A stretch of DNA of 64,000 nucleotides from an uncultured Aquimarina sp. (GTDB lineage: Bacteria > Bacteroidota > Bacteroidia > Flavobacteriales > Flavobacteriaceae). Positions 47,644 to 57,714 of the stretch are shown here, in pieces. The stretch covers positions 310,001 through 374,000 of the forward strand of contig CANLEM010000001.1 of the NCBI GenBank assembly GCA_947489685.1, given 5' to 3'. The notes beneath the pieces are model-generated. The model saw only the letters and a list, made by a program, of their open reading frames with translations. It did not search any database and had not been told where the DNA came from. A program made the position numbers and the translations under genes. How positions within the stretch are numbered: position 1 is the first letter of the stretch; the number at the start of each line of letters is the position of its first letter.

Positions 47644-48546
47644 TTAAAAGAAAATATCTTGTGCAAGTCGAAATGTATTGGCATGTGCTTCTATAATAAC
47701 CTTAATGTCTGGTGAATAGCCGCCGCCCATAGAGCACATTATGGGGATGTTGAGATCTTTACATGTTTGTAGCACAAATCGGTCTCGCTCTGCACATCCA
47801 GCTACAGTACAACTTAGTTTTCCTAATTTATCAGAGTCCAAAATATCCACACCACATAGATAGTAAACAAAATCTGGTTGTTGTGCTGTGATAATTTTTG
47901 GAAGTGTGTTTTTAAGAATTTGTAAAAACTCCTGATCCGTAGTGTCATTAGGTAAATCCACATCCAGATCTGATTTTTCTTTTTTAAAAGGGTAATTTTT
48001 GGCGCCATGCATCGAAAAGGTAAAAACAGCATCATCGTCTTTAAAAATCTCTGCAGTGCCATTACCTTGGTGAACATCAAGATCTACGATTAAGATTTTT
48101 TTACATAACTTTTGATCTAATAAATAACGGGCTCCTATAGCCTGATCATTAAGTAAACAAAATGCTTCCCCTCGATTAGTGTACGCATGATGTGTACCTC
48201 CTGCAATATTCATGGCAATGCCGTATTGCAATGCGTATTTTGATGCTTTGATAGTGCCATCTGCAATAATAACCTCGCGATCAACTAATTTCTTGGATAA
48301 CGGAAATCCAATTTTGCGCGCAGCTTTTGGATTAAGGGTTAATGCTATAAGGTCTTTGTAATATATTTCAGAATGTACGGCAAGAATGGGATCAGGAGAT
48401 GGAATTTCGGGGATAAAAAAATTCTCTTCAATACAAGTTCCCTCATGTAAAAGTTGTTTAGGTAATAATTCATATTTTATCATCGGGAAACGATGTCTTT
48501 CTGGCAAAGGATGGGTATATATGGGATGATATGCTATTTTAAGCAT
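47644..48546 (-). CDS. Histone deacetylase-like amidohydrolase
   Basis: 300 residues, arginase/deacetylase fold. Catalytic H119-H120 in GGTHHA; zinc ligands D155 or D157 and H159 in VDLDVHQGNGT; a later aspartate in VDILDSDKLGK; active-site tyrosine in MGGGYSPD. Bacterial members remove acetyl or larger acyl groups from small molecules such as polyamines or acetoin-related compounds, or from proteins. The target here cannot be inferred. Confidence 0.88.
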   Translation of the reverse strand: MLKIAYHPIYTHPLPERHRFPMIKYELLPKQLLHEGTCIEENFFIPEIPSPDPILAVHSEIYYKDLIALTLNPKAARKIGFPLSKKLVDREVIIADGTIKASKYALQYGIAMNIAGGTHHAYTNRGEAFCLLNDQAIGARYLLDQKLCKKILIVDLDVHQGNGTAEIFKDDDAVFTFSMHGAKNYPFKKEKSDLDVDLPNDTTDQEFLQILKNTLPKIITAQQPDFVYYLCGVDILDSDKLGKLSCTVAGCAERDRFVLQTCKDLNIPIMCSMGGGYSPDIKVIIEAHANTFRLAQDIFF

Positions 48547-48626
48547 GAAAAAGATACAAAGAATTGATATAGATAAACGAAGATACCATCTTTTTTTATT
48601 TTGTAGAGATTTTGGTGTAATACTGA

Positions 48627-48634
48627 TATATTTG
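48627..48634 (+). promoter_or_regulatory. -7 promoter element of the MFS gene
   Basis: TATATTTG matches TAnnTTTG exactly, 23 bases before the start codon. A TTG at 48601 is the nearest -33 candidate. Confidence 0.55.
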
Positions 48635-48657
48635 TACCGAAAATAGCTTCCTTTTTA

Positions 48658-49920
48658 ATGAAAAATGATCCATATTCGGCTTTAAGATATAAAGAGTTTA
48701 CCATTTTTTTATGTATTCGTTTTTCTCTCGTAATGGCATGGACCATGCAATTTATCGTTATTGAGTGGCAAGTATATAGTCTTACCAAAGACCCTCTTTC
48801 TCTTGGGATCATAGGTTTGATGGAGGTGATTCCGGCAGTATCCCTAGCTTTGTTTGCAGGTCATATTGTGGATCAAAAAGAAAAGAAAAAACTACTGGCC
48901 ATATGTGTTTTTGCTTTTTTAAGTATAAGTATGGGTTTATTCGTATTAACGTTGCCTAGTACAATAGCATCCTTATCTCAAACTATGATTTTGTATGGCA
49001 TTTATGGGTTGGTTTTTTTAGGCGGCATTGTCAGAGCTTTTTTAGGGCCTACCATATTTTCGTTATTGGCATTATTGGTTCCTAAAAAGATATACCCCAA
49101 TGCGGCAACTTGGAGTAGCTCTACTTGGCAGATTGGTGCTGTAGCCGGTCCCGCACTTGCTGGGTTTGCTATTAATTTAATGGATGTGCATTGGTCGATG
49201 TTGGTGATTGTGGGTTGGGCTACTTTGGCATTTATATGCCTGTTTAGAATACCCCAAAAACCCATAATGAATCCTAACATTGGAGAACCGGTACTACAGA
49301 GTTTAAAAGAAGGAATTAAATTCGTTTTTAAAACTAAAGCCGTTTTAGGTGCGCTTACATTAGATATGATTGCCGTGCTTTTTGGAGGAGCAATAGCATT
49401 ATTACCGGTGTTTGCACAAGATATACTTAAAGTGGGCCCCCAGGGATTTGGTATATTACGTGCTGCTCCGGCCGTAGGAGCGTTTATCATTATGTTCACA
49501 ACGGCTTACTTTCCGATTAGTAAAAACGCTGGGATAAAACTATTGATTGCAGTTTTTGGATTTGGAGTATGTATTATTGTCTTTGGACTTTCATCAATCT
49601 TTTGGGTGTCGGTTTTGGCGTTGTTTTTTAGCGGAATTACCGATGGGATCTCTATGGTGATCAGGCAAACTATTTTGCAACTCAAAACTCCGGATCATAT
49701 GAGAGGAAGAGTATCGTCTGTAAACTCAATGTTCGTAGGTTCATCAAATGAATTGGGAGCTTTTGAAAGCGGTATTACTGCCAAATATATGGGTACTGTA
49801 ACTGCAGTCGTATTTGGAGGTAGCATGACCTTACTTACGGTGATATGTACATCAATTATCTCTCCTGCATTTAGAAAATTAGACCTTAGAAAAGATATAG
49901 AAGAGAGCTCGAAGCAATAA
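48658..49920 (+). CDS. MFS transporter (EntS-like exporter family)
   Basis: 420 residues with 12 predicted membrane helices. The motif between helices 2 and 3 reads GHIVDQKEKKKLL (a variant of GxLaDrxgrk). The overall pattern (PAVSLALFAGHIVDQ, WSSSTWQIGAVAGPALAG, GRVSSVNSMFVGSSNELG) is that of the enterobactin exporter EntS and related multidrug exporters. The substrate is unknown. It converges with metG. Confidence 0.85.
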   Translation: MKNDPYSALRYKEFTIFLCIRFSLVMAWTMQFIVIEWQVYSLTKDPLSLGIIGLMEVIPAVSLALFAGHIVDQKEKKKLLAICVFAFLSISMGLFVLTLPSTIASLSQTMILYGIYGLVFLGGIVRAFLGPTIFSLLALLVPKKIYPNAATWSSSTWQIGAVAGPALAGFAINLMDVHWSMLVIVGWATLAFICLFRIPQKPIMNPNIGEPVLQSLKEGIKFVFKTKAVLGALTLDMIAVLFGGAIALLPVFAQDILKVGPQGFGILRAAPAVGAFIIMFTTAYFPISKNAGIKLLIAVFGFGVCIIVFGLSSIFWVSVLALFFSGITDGISMVIRQTILQLKTPDHMRGRVSSVNSMFVGSSNELGAFESGITAKYMGTVTAVVFGGSMTLLTVICTSIISPAFRKLDLRKDIEESSKQ

Positions 49921-49959
49921 AATAGTTTTGAAAAAAAACTTATTTCAAATCGATTTTGA

Positions 49960-52026
49960 TTAATTCACCGTAGCTCCTGGGTTAACACCTTCTTCGTCTG
50001 GATTTAAAAATACGATTTTACCTTCAGCGTTTTCCGTCATTAGGATCATTCCTTCACTTTCAACACCACGTAATTTTCTTGGAGCAAGATTGACAAGTAC
50101 CGTAACTTTTTTGCCTACGATCTCTTCGGGAGTAAAATGTTCTGCAATCCCAGAAACAATAGTTCTTGTATTGATACCTGTATCCACTTTTAATACCAGT
50201 AGCTTTTTTGCTTTTGGCATTTTTTCGGCCTCTACAATGGTGCCTATACGCATATCAAGTTTGGTAAAATCTTCAAAAGTAGTAGTATCTTTTTGTGGTT
50301 CTACTGTTTTGTTTTCGGCTTGATTCATTTTTTTGGTAGCTTCTAATTTATCTAGTTGCTTTTGTATTTGGTCATCTTCTACTTTAGAGAATAATAATTC
50401 TCCTTTTTCTATTTGATGTCCAGCAGGGAGTAATATTTCTTTTGTGGCTACTTCATTCCAAGGTGTGTCGATACCAGCAGATGAGATCGCAAGAATGTTT
50501 TTTAATTTGTTAGAAGTAAATGGTAAAAATGGCTCAGACAAGGTAGCGAGTGCAGCGGCTATTTGTAAAGCAACATACATTACTGTTTTAGTACGTTCTT
50601 CATCGGTTTTGATAAGTTTCCAAGGCTCTTCGTCTGCTAAGTATTTATTTCCTAATCGAGCAACATTCATTAATTCCTGACTAGCTTCTCTAAATCGGTA
50701 ACGCTCTATAGAACTTGAGATCACAGCAGGATACGCTTTTAATTCTTTTAATGTTTGTTCATCAATTTCAGACAAAGAAGCGGGGGTAGGTACGACTCCA
50801 TCATAATATTTATGAGTAAGTACCACTACACGGTTAATAAAATTACCAAATATGGCTACTAATTCGTTATTGTTGCGCGCCTGGTAATCTTTCCAGGTAA
50901 AATCATTGTCCTTGGTCTCTGGCGCATTGGCGGTAAGCACATAACGAAGCACATCCTGTTTGTCAGGAAATTCTTCAAGATATTCGTGCAACCATACCGC
51001 CCAGTTTTTGGAAGTAGATAATTTATTTCCTTCCAGATTTAAAAATTCATTGGCAGGTACATTTTCGGGCAGTACATAGCTGCCTTCCGCTTTTAGCATA
51101 CTTGGAAAAATAATACAATGAAAAACAATATTATCTTTTCCTATAAAATGAACAAGCTTAGTGTCTTTATCTTTCCAATACGGTTCCCAATCTTTTCCTT
51201 CTTGTTTGGCCCACTCTTTTGTCGAAGAAATGTATCCGATAGGAGCATCAAACCAAACATACAATACTTTTCCTTCGGCTCCTTCAACCGGAACAGGAAT
51301 ACCCCAGTCCAAATCTCGAGTTACAGCTCTCGGTCTAAGGCCATCGTCTACCCAGGATTTAATCTGGCCGTATACATTGGTTTTCCAATCTTTTTTATGT
51401 CCTTTTAGAACCCATTCTCTTAAGAAATCTTCATACTGATCTAATGGTAAAAACCAATGTTTGGTTTCTTTTAGTACTGGTTTTGCACCAGAGATTGTTG
51501 ATTTAGGATCGATAAGATCTGTAGCATTAAGTGAGCTTCCGCAGTTTTCGCATTGATCCCCATAAGCTTCTTCATTTCCACATTTTGGACAAGTCCCTGT
51601 TACAAATCGATCGGCCAAAAACTGCTCGGCTTCTGGATCAAATAATTGCGCAGACGTTTCTTCAATAAATTTACCATCTTCGTACATTTTCTTGAAAAAC
51701 TCTGAAGCAGTTTGATGATGAATCGGAGCCGAAGTTCTTGAGTAGTTATTAAAAGAAATACCAAAATCTTCAAAAGATTTTTTAATAATTGCATGATACT
51801 TATCAATAATAACCTGTGGAGAAACACCTTCTTTCTTTGCACGCATAGGAATTGCAGCACCATGCTCATCACTACCACAGATAAAAGCAACGTCATTGCC
51901 CGTAATTCTTAGGTATCGCGAATAAATATCTGCAGGTACATATACTCCAGCCAAATGACCAATATGAATGGGTCCGTTGGTATATGGTAAAGCTGCTGTA
52001 ATTGTGTATCTCCCTTGTGTACTCAT
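49960..52026 (-). CDS. metG: Methionyl-tRNA synthetase
   Basis: 688 residues, class I synthetase. HIGH motif (HIGHLAG, residues 21-24), zinc-knuckle [25 protein letters not shown] as the KMSKS loop, and a C-terminal oligonucleotide-binding domain ([22 protein letters not shown], parts quoted) that dimerises the enzyme and holds tRNA. Complete and normal for Bacteroidota. Confidence 0.95.
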   Translation of the reverse strand: MSTQGRYTITAALPYTNGPIHIGHLAGVYVPADIYSRYLRITGNDVAFICGSDEHGAAIPMRAKKEGVSPQVIIDKYHAIIKKSFEDFGISFNNYSRTSAPIHHQTASEFFKKMYEDGKFIEETSAQLFDPEAEQFLADRFVTGTCPKCGNEEAYGDQCENCGSSLNATDLIDPKSTISGAKPVLKETKHWFLPLDQYEDFLREWVLKGHKKDWKTNVYGQIKSWVDDGLRPRAVTRDLDWGIPVPVEGAEGKVLYVWFDAPIGYISSTKEWAKQEGKDWEPYWKDKDTKLVHFIGKDNIVFHCIIFPSMLKAEGSYVLPENVPANEFLNLEGNKLSTSKNWAVWLHEYLEEFPDKQDVLRYVLTANAPETKDNDFTWKDYQARNNNELVAIFGNFINRVVVLTHKYYDGVVPTPASLSEIDEQTLKELKAYPAVISSSIERYRFREASQELMNVARLGNKYLADEEPWKLIKTDEERTKTVMYVALQIAAALATLSEPFLPFTSNKLKNILAISSAGIDTPWNEVATKEILLPAGHQIEKGELLFSKVEDDQIQKQLDKLEATKKMNQAENKTVEPQKDTTTFEDFTKLDMRIGTIVEAEKMPKAKKLLVLKVDTGINTRTIVSGIAEHFTPEEIVGKKVTVLVNLAPRKLRGVESEGMILMTENAEGKIVFLNPDEEGVNPGATVN

Positions 52027-52042
52027 AACTTAAAATAAGGCA

Positions 52043-52050
52043 CAAAGGTA
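52043..52050 (-). promoter_or_regulatory. -7 promoter element of metG
   Basis: On the minus strand this reads TACCTTTG, an exact TAnnTTTG, 16 bases before the metG start. Confidence 0.55.
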
Positions 52051-52072
52051 ATAAAAACAGCTGCAAAAAACA

Positions 52073-52112
52073 CCTGCCAGAGCCTTCAATTATTTTGAAG
52101 AATTCTGGCAGG
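52073..52112 (-). terminator. Terminator of the DUF1800-DUF1501 operon
   Basis: CCTGCCAGA / TCTGGCAGG arms of nine pairs with an inner TTCAA/TTGAA stem. On the minus strand the hairpin is followed by GTTTTTTG, so it ends transcription of the DUF1501 gene and insulates metG. Confidence 0.85.
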
Positions 52113-52127
52113 ATTATATAAGTATAC

Positions 52128-53756
52128 TTATGATATTACAATAGACTTGCTAAAGTTGCCGCTATTGGTTTGGATTTGATATACATATGGGCCTGTACTT
52201 AATCTGGTAGCCGCTGATTCTTTTACATTAATCACCATATCTACACCTTCCATAAGCATTTCATTAGCCAAAGTAGCCACTTTTTGACCTACAATGTTAT
52301 ATAAGCTAACCTCTATATGTGTAGTTTGCGGACTTACAATATTAATAAAGGTTTGGCTGTCACTATAGGTAGGTATGTGGGTTAGGTTTTCTCCATCGGT
52401 TGGGATATTTGGATTTGTGCCCGAGCAATTAAATCCTAGATCTAATGATTCAAAATCAGCTCCCAATAGTACCCTTCCAACTCTGCTCTCGTCAATACAT
52501 AACCAATCTTTCATGACAGTTGCGTAGACCTGTCTAAAATCAGTAGTGTTTGTAACATTACCACCTCGTGTAAGATTATTTAAATCAGGGTGTTCTCCAA
52601 CAAAACCATTACCATTAAGGGCAGTTCCAAAAAACATAGTTGGCGCAGCAGTACCATGATCTGTTCCTAGAGATCCATTCTCTCTAAATCGTCTTCCAAA
52701 CTCTGATGTGGTCATAGAGAGTACTTTATCATCCCAGCCTGCAGCAGTAAGATCAGTATAGAAATTGCTAATAGCTTCAGAGAAAGATGTAAGCAATTGT
52801 TGATGACGTTGGATTTGATTATTATGCGTATCAAACCCACCTAAGGTTACGAGATACACTCTGGTACCTAATCCACCTTTAATCAATCTGGAAATAATAC
52901 TAAACTGTCTTCCTAAGCTATCGTCCAAATATCCTCCAAAATCTGTAGATCTTTCATATGCAGCACTAATTACATCTGCATAATTAAAAGTAGTGTTGGT
53001 CGCTTCTCTTAAGAATCTTAATCGATCTCCATAGGTGCAATTTTCATCAACACCATCAAGATTATAGAAAGTTTCATTTTCGATTATTTGTAGCAACCTT
53101 CTGGGGTCAGAAACCGCAAAAGAGTAATCACTATCGGGGCCTTTAAAAATTAAATTTCCGATACTTCCAATCTGTATAGAAGGTGGACTTAGTGGCGGCA
53201 TATTGAAATAATCAGGATGAATTTCTCCAAAATATCGACCCATAAACCCGGTACGATCATCTTCAACAAGATTGGTATTGGCATAAATATCTGATCCTTT
53301 AAAATGGGATAGAGATGAATTTTCATATCCCACGCCATGTACTACTCGCATTTTACCATCGCCCCATACACCTTCTAACTTATTCATTGGTTTGGGCATG
53401 GCAAAATCATCATTCAATGATATAAATTCACTAGGAGGGATGCGTATTAATGGTCTGGCATTAGCATATACATCATAGTCATAAACAGGAATAATGGTGT
53501 TAAATCCATCATTACCCCCTTGCAGTCGAACCAGAATGAGGATGTTGTCATTAGCATTAGCTGATTGACTAAGGGCTACTGATAACGGAGAGGGTCTAGA
53601 AACAGAAAGTGGAGTGTTGGCTAACATCATTGATCCTCCACCAGCTAGACCTAGTGCTTGTACAAAGGATCTTCTATTCCATTTTTTATGATCGTCGGTA
53701 TTACAGTTACCGTTTTTATCTAATTTTATCTTTTGGTTGTGATTTGTTTCGCACAT
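52128..53756 (-). CDS. DUF1501 protein with Tat-like signal and T9SS sorting domain
   Basis: 542 residues. Twin-arginine-type start: a polar 27-residue lead, then NRRSFVQALGLAGGGSMM. The DUF1501 body contains VRLQGGNDGFNTIIPVYD, VHGVGYENSSLSHFKGSDI and GFDTHNNQIQRH, with TTSEFGRRFRENGSLGTDHGTA (parts), the alkaline-phosphatase-like sulfatase-related fold. The last 80 residues (VSLYNIVGQKVATL ... GPYVYQIQTNSGNFSKSIVIS, parts) form a type A type IX sorting domain, which sends the protein to the cell surface or medium. It is 8 bases downstream of the DUF1800 gene; the pair is widely conserved in Bacteroidota and Planctomycetes. Function unknown. Confidence 0.88.
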   Translation of the reverse strand: MCETNHNQKIKLDKNGNCNTDDHKKWNRRSFVQALGLAGGGSMMLANTPLSVSRPSPLSVALSQSANANDNILILVRLQGGNDGFNTIIPVYDYDVYANARPLIRIPPSEFISLNDDFAMPKPMNKLEGVWGDGKMRVVHGVGYENSSLSHFKGSDIYANTNLVEDDRTGFMGRYFGEIHPDYFNMPPLSPPSIQIGSIGNLIFKGPDSDYSFAVSDPRRLLQIIENETFYNLDGVDENCTYGDRLRFLREATNTTFNYADVISAAYERSTDFGGYLDDSLGRQFSIISRLIKGGLGTRVYLVTLGGFDTHNNQIQRHQQLLTSFSEAISNFYTDLTAAGWDDKVLSMTTSEFGRRFRENGSLGTDHGTAAPTMFFGTALNGNGFVGEHPDLNNLTRGGNVTNTTDFRQVYATVMKDWLCIDESRVGRVLLGADFESLDLGFNCSGTNPNIPTDGENLTHIPTYSDSQTFINIVSPQTTHIEVSLYNIVGQKVATLANEMLMEGVDMVINVKESAATRLSTGPYVYQIQTNSGNFSKSIVIS

Positions 53757-53764
53757 AGCAATTT

Positions 53765-55300
53765 TTATTTAAGTTGAAATTCAGGGATGTCTACAATATA
53801 GTTCAGAAGTGCAAAAAATTGTTCAGACACTTCGGCACGATCTAATCGCCAGATAGCAGGATCAACTGCACCTGGTTCGTAGTAACTAGGTGGAAAGGCA
53901 TCAATATCCCTAAACACACCCGAAATTTCATTAAAAATTACTGGATCATCTATTCCTCTTGGAAAAAAGTAATTTACAATTGCCCGAACCACGATATCTA
54001 CTTCGGGTCCGCTTAAACTAGGATCAAGATTTCCTTCGGCACTAGTGCCAATTGGTAATCCTACCACAAAATCTCTAAATTGTTGTTGGTTTTCGCTCCA
54101 TGCACGATTGATCAAAAATCTTGCGCTTTCCCATCGGCCAATCAATAAATCTGGACTGATCCAATCTTCATCACCCTGCCAACCTTCTACATCAATAGGA
54201 TCTAGTACATCTTGACCTAGAACTCTTACAGTACCACGAATAAAGTCAATCATATCTGTGGTTCCAGCGGTAAAACCTAATTCGTTATAAAAGCATATTA
54301 ATAAGTCACATGGGCTTTTTATAATGGCACCTATGGCTTCTTGATTAAAAAAGTGTTCACTTTTAAAAAGTTGACGAAGTACTGGTGCAATCTCGAAATT
54401 ATTATCGATAAATGTCTGTGCCATTTGAGCCACAATAGCTTCGTTACATGTGGGGCTTACAAAATACGCGTATAATTTGGTACATATAAAAGTTGCTACT
54501 TGAGTAGTTCTTTGTTGAAATAAAATATTGATGACATCATCATAAGTCCAGTTTCCTGTTTGTCCAAAAATAGTTTTGGTTTCATTACTAAATTGACCAG
54601 GGTTAAAAAGAATATCTCCCCAAGCAATATCATTGGTGTCTACATAACCGGTTAATGCTTTTGCAGTTTCTTGTATATCATCTTCGGTATATGCATTATC
54701 TACACCTAAGGTAAACAGTTCGTATAATTCACGAGCATAATTTTCATTAGGTCTATCTCTAATATTTTCGTCTCCGTTAAGATAAACGAGCATTGCATTA
54801 GAAATCCCAATATCGTAAACAAAATCTCTTAAATTACCCAATGCATGTATTTGCAGTAGATTATAATATTGAGATTGGTATGCAGGGCTTCTGTAGGTAT
54901 CATCTTCGGTAACAAAATGATTACTCCAAAACAAGGTAAGGCGTTCACGCAATTTGTTTTGAATCATATCGTTTACCATTTGATTTTTTCCTTCTCTACG
55001 GTAGAACCCAACGTCATTATCTTCATTGGCCATTTCGGCAGCTTCAAATTGATCTCTATTCCAGAATCCCCAAAGTGGAGGTGGAGTTGCATTTAAGGCA
55101 ATTGCATCATCAATAAGCGTATCTACTAATGCCGAAGGATTATTTTGAGCAAGAGCTGCTAAAACTTCAGTTTTGGATCCTCCAAAACCAGCTCGGCGAA
55201 ATAAATGATTTATTTTAGTAACATTCCAGGGATTTTCGGGTGAGGGTACATAAACATCCAAGGAATCTAAATTACACGAAGTATCAGATATCATAGGCAT
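53765..55300 (-). CDS. DUF1800 family protein
   Basis: 511 residues. Family blocks: HLFRRAGFGG near residue 33, LTLFWSNHFVT, NYARELYELFTLGVDNAYTEDDIQETAKALTGY (parts: NYARELYELFTLG, YTEDDI, AKALTG) and GWQGDEDWISPDLL. No clear signal peptide is visible at the N-terminus (MPMISDTSCNLDSLDVY), although partner proteins are exported. Paired with DUF1501 as is usual. The reaction is not known. Confidence 0.88.
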   Translation of the reverse strand: MPMISDTSCNLDSLDVYVPSPENPWNVTKINHLFRRAGFGGSKTEVLAALAQNNPSALVDTLIDDAIALNATPPPLWGFWNRDQFEAAEMANEDNDVGFYRREGKNQMVNDMIQNKLRERLTLFWSNHFVTEDDTYRSPAYQSQYYNLLQIHALGNLRDFVYDIGISNAMLVYLNGDENIRDRPNENYARELYELFTLGVDNAYTEDDIQETAKALTGYVDTNDIAWGDILFNPGQFSNETKTIFGQTGNWTYDDVINILFQQRTTQVATFICTKLYAYFVSPTCNEAIVAQMAQTFIDNNFEIAPVLRQLFKSEHFFNQEAIGAIIKSPCDLLICFYNELGFTAGTTDMIDFIRGTVRVLGQDVLDPIDVEGWQGDEDWISPDLLIGRWESARFLINRAWSENQQQFRDFVVGLPIGTSAEGNLDPSLSGPEVDIVVRAIVNYFFPRGIDDPVIFNEISGVFRDIDAFPPSYYEPGAVDPAIWRLDRAEVSEQFFALLNYIVDIPEFQLK

Positions 55301-55399
55301 AAGGTTTGTTAGTAAAGTTGAGGGACAAATTCAACACAATATAATAGATTATAACGAAAGTATTTGTTAATTAGTATCTGTAATTTGAAATTTTAATAC

Positions 55400-56296
55400 A
55401 TGTTTACACCTGATTTTGTTAAAAAAGGGGATAAAATAGCTATAGTTTCTACAGCCAGAAGAATTAGTTTGAGAGAAGTTAAAGATTCTGTGGCTATTAT
55501 AAAAACTTGGGGGTTAGAACCTGTAATTGGTTCAACAATTGAAGCAGAGCAACATCAATTTGCCGGGTCTGATGAAGCACGAAGAGCCGATTTTCAAAAT
55601 ATGTTAGATAATCAGGATATTAAAGCCATATGGTGTGCTAGAGGAGGATATGGTACGGTAAGAATCATTGATCAAATTGATTTTTCCAACTTCTCTAAAA
55701 ACCCAAAATGGATCATAGGCTATTCTGATATTACTGTATTACATTCGCATATCCATAATTTAGGAATCGCAACGATACATGCAGCTATGCCAGTTGATTT
55801 TCATCGAGGAACCAAGGCAGCAATGAATTCACTAAGAGATACGCTTTTTGGAAAAAAAATAGCATACACGATTCCTTCGTCCAAGAAAAATATTTTAGGC
55901 AATGCCTCGGGGATGTTAATCGGAGGTAACTTGTCGATACTTTATTCCTTGTGCGGATCGCCTTCGGCAATAGCTACTTCGGGTAAAATTTTATGTATCG
56001 AAGACCTGGATGAGTATTTATATCATATAGATCGAATGTTGCAAAATTTAAAAAGAAACGGATATTTTGAGAACCTATCGGGATTGATTGTTGGCGGTAT
56101 GAATAAAATGCACGATAATAATATTCCTTTTGGAAGAAAACCGAAACAGATTATTCTGGACATTGTTAAGGAGTATAATTTTCCGGTTGTGTTTAAATTT
56201 CCGATGGGACATATAGAAGATAATCGGGCTCTTATTTTAGGAACAGAAGTGTCTTTAGCAGTAAAAAAGAACGAGGTAGTAGTTAAGTATATTTAA
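55400..56296 (+). CDS. LD-carboxypeptidase (peptidase S66, muramoyltetrapeptide carboxypeptidase)
   Basis: 298 residues. Cuts the bond between meso-diaminopimelate and terminal D-Ala in cytoplasmic muropeptides during cell-wall recycling. Nucleophile S109 in IIGYSDITVLH, then E in LCIEDLDEYLYHIDRML and H in FPMGHIED complete the Ser-Glu-His triad. ARGGYGTVRI is the family N-terminal block. It is 2 bases upstream of yraN. Confidence 0.92.
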   Translation: MFTPDFVKKGDKIAIVSTARRISLREVKDSVAIIKTWGLEPVIGSTIEAEQHQFAGSDEARRADFQNMLDNQDIKAIWCARGGYGTVRIIDQIDFSNFSKNPKWIIGYSDITVLHSHIHNLGIATIHAAMPVDFHRGTKAAMNSLRDTLFGKKIAYTIPSSKKNILGNASGMLIGGNLSILYSLCGSPSAIATSGKILCIEDLDEYLYHIDRMLQNLKRNGYFENLSGLIVGGMNKMHDNNIPFGRKPKQIILDIVKEYNFPVVFKFPMGHIEDNRALILGTEVSLAVKKNEVVVKYI

Positions 56297-56298
56297 GA

Positions 56299-56658
56299 AT
56301 GGCAGAACACAATACTCTAGGTAAAAAAGGAGAAGAAATGGCTGTTAGTTTTCTAATAGAAAAAGGGTATGAAGTATTAGAAAAAAACTACCGGTATCAA
56401 AAATCAGAAATTGATATCATTGCTAGGGTAAAGGGAGTTCTTGTAGTAGTTGAAGTAAAAACTCGCAGCACCCCAGAATTTGGAAACCCTCAGGATTTTG
56501 TAAAGCCCAAACAAATACAGTCTTTGGTTAAAGCAATCAATCATTATGTAGAGCATAATGATCTGGATCTTGAGATACGTTTTGATATTATAGCGATTAT
56601 ACAAAATAAAGCAGGAACCAAAATTGAACATCTAGAGGATGCCTTTTATCATTTTTGA
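56299..56658 (+). CDS. yraN: YraN family (UPF0102) endonuclease-like protein
   Basis: 119 residues. GKKGEEMAVSFLIEKGYEVLEKNYR, then SEIDIIA and VVVEVKTRS: the D...ExK metal site of the restriction-endonuclease-like fold, complete. The family is near-universal; a Holliday-junction-resolvase-like role is often proposed but not shown. Confidence 0.92.
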   Translation: MAEHNTLGKKGEEMAVSFLIEKGYEVLEKNYRYQKSEIDIIARVKGVLVVVEVKTRSTPEFGNPQDFVKPKQIQSLVKAINHYVEHNDLDLEIRFDIIAIIQNKAGTKIEHLEDAFYHF

Positions 56659-56660
56659 TA

Positions 56661-56698
56661 ATAACAAAGCTTGTAATTTCTCATACAAGCTTTGTTAT
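56661..56698. terminator. Hairpin between convergent genes
   Basis: 15-pair perfect inverted repeat (ATAACAAAGCTTGTA / TACAAGCTTTGTTAT) around an 8-base loop, 3 bases after the yraN stop. It has no T run, so it acts as a weak or Rho-assisted terminator or as RNA end protection. Confidence 0.6.
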
Positions 56699-56825
56699 AA
56701 AGATGTAATTGGTTAATAATTAGCCTGGTTTCTTGTGTGTCATTATCTATTTCGCACGAAGTAAGTACCGGCAGGTATGATTAAAACTTTAATTATATTT
56801 AAGAGTGATTTTCTATTTTTGGGAA

Positions 56826-57518
56826 TCAATTAAATTTTCTTCTTAGTGTTACATAAACGTTATTTCTAGACCCACCTACTGCGCCATCTACAACTACATA
56901 ATCTCGAGTTCTCGATATATTGTAAAACACATCCAAAAGATCATCTGCGCCATCAAATATAACTCCGTCGGCACTTGTTGCATACCCTGTTCCTACAGCG
57001 CTTACAAAGTCATTTGTTACGATGCTTAATGCTTGAGGTATAGGCATATTAAAAAATTGACCTTCACCATATGTAGTGGCAAATATAGGGTCACCACCGA
57101 GGCCCGGATTATCGGCTTCCATGAAGACAATACTTACTAATCCCCCGGCATAGTTGTTTTCGCCCCAATCGATCATTTTTTGATTAGGATAGTACATAGT
57201 TCTGTCATGATTTGCATATGGCATACGAACTGTAGAAATTATTGGCTGTTTATTGCCATCAAGACCAATAATATGAGCGTACATTTCTGCATTTCCTCGG
57301 TTGCGAGGTTCGTGATCATTTCTCATCCATAGCGTGGTTAAATTAGTGCTGCTGGCATAATTTACATAACCATCTGCAGATAGGTCTATCTTTTGTGTGG
57401 CTGGATCTTCTTTTTTTGTGATTGTTTCGGTTGCGGGTAAATCATTATCTGCTTCGCAGGAAGTTGCACAAACAATAATGATTAAAGCCATAACTGTAGT
57501 TAAAAATAAATTTTTCAT
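56826..57518 (-). CDS. Lipoprotein of unknown function
   Basis: 230 residues. Signal peptide with lipobox ATSC (C21) followed by EAD, an acidic stretch like the flavobacterial surface-export signal. After a T/P-rich linker, the rest has no family I recognise. It is rich in aromatic residues, N and G (NHDRTMYYPNQKMIDWGENNY) and ends with a basic strand VYVTLRRKFN. It has no cysteine besides the lipid-bearing one and its near neighbour in the signal. It diverges from the first AraC-type regulator across 196 bases, so it may be a target of that regulator. Confidence 0.65.
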   Translation of the reverse strand: MKNLFLTTVMALIIIVCATSCEADNDLPATETITKKEDPATQKIDLSADGYVNYASSTNLTTLWMRNDHEPRNRGNAEMYAHIIGLDGNKQPIISTVRMPYANHDRTMYYPNQKMIDWGENNYAGGLVSIVFMEADNPGLGGDPIFATTYGEGQFFNMPIPQALSIVTNDFVSAVGTGYATSADGVIFDGADDLLDVFYNISRTRDYVVVDGAVGGSRNNVYVTLRRKFN

Positions 57519-57688
57519 TGTTTTACTTTTTTTGGTTCGAAATATTTTACAATGATAGAATTCGCAGTGTTATAATAAGATGACAAATGTTTCAGATTTG
57601 GGTAGACCTGTTTCAAGTTTCATTTATTTTCTATCTTAAGAGTATTTTTGTCACCTCGAGTAGTGCGATTTTATCCATTCGGTCGAAA

Positions 57689-57696
57689 TATATTTG
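57689..57696 (+). promoter_or_regulatory. -7 promoter element of the first AraC-type regulator
   Basis: TATATTTG matches TAnnTTTG exactly, 18 bases before the ATG at 57715. Confidence 0.55.
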
Positions 57697-57714
57697 TTAT
57701 ACTCATAGTTTTAC

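Noticed and set aside
49002..49499. 165-codon open frame antisense to the MFS gene
   Set aside because: Composition mirrors the membrane helices on the other strand; no start context or family features.
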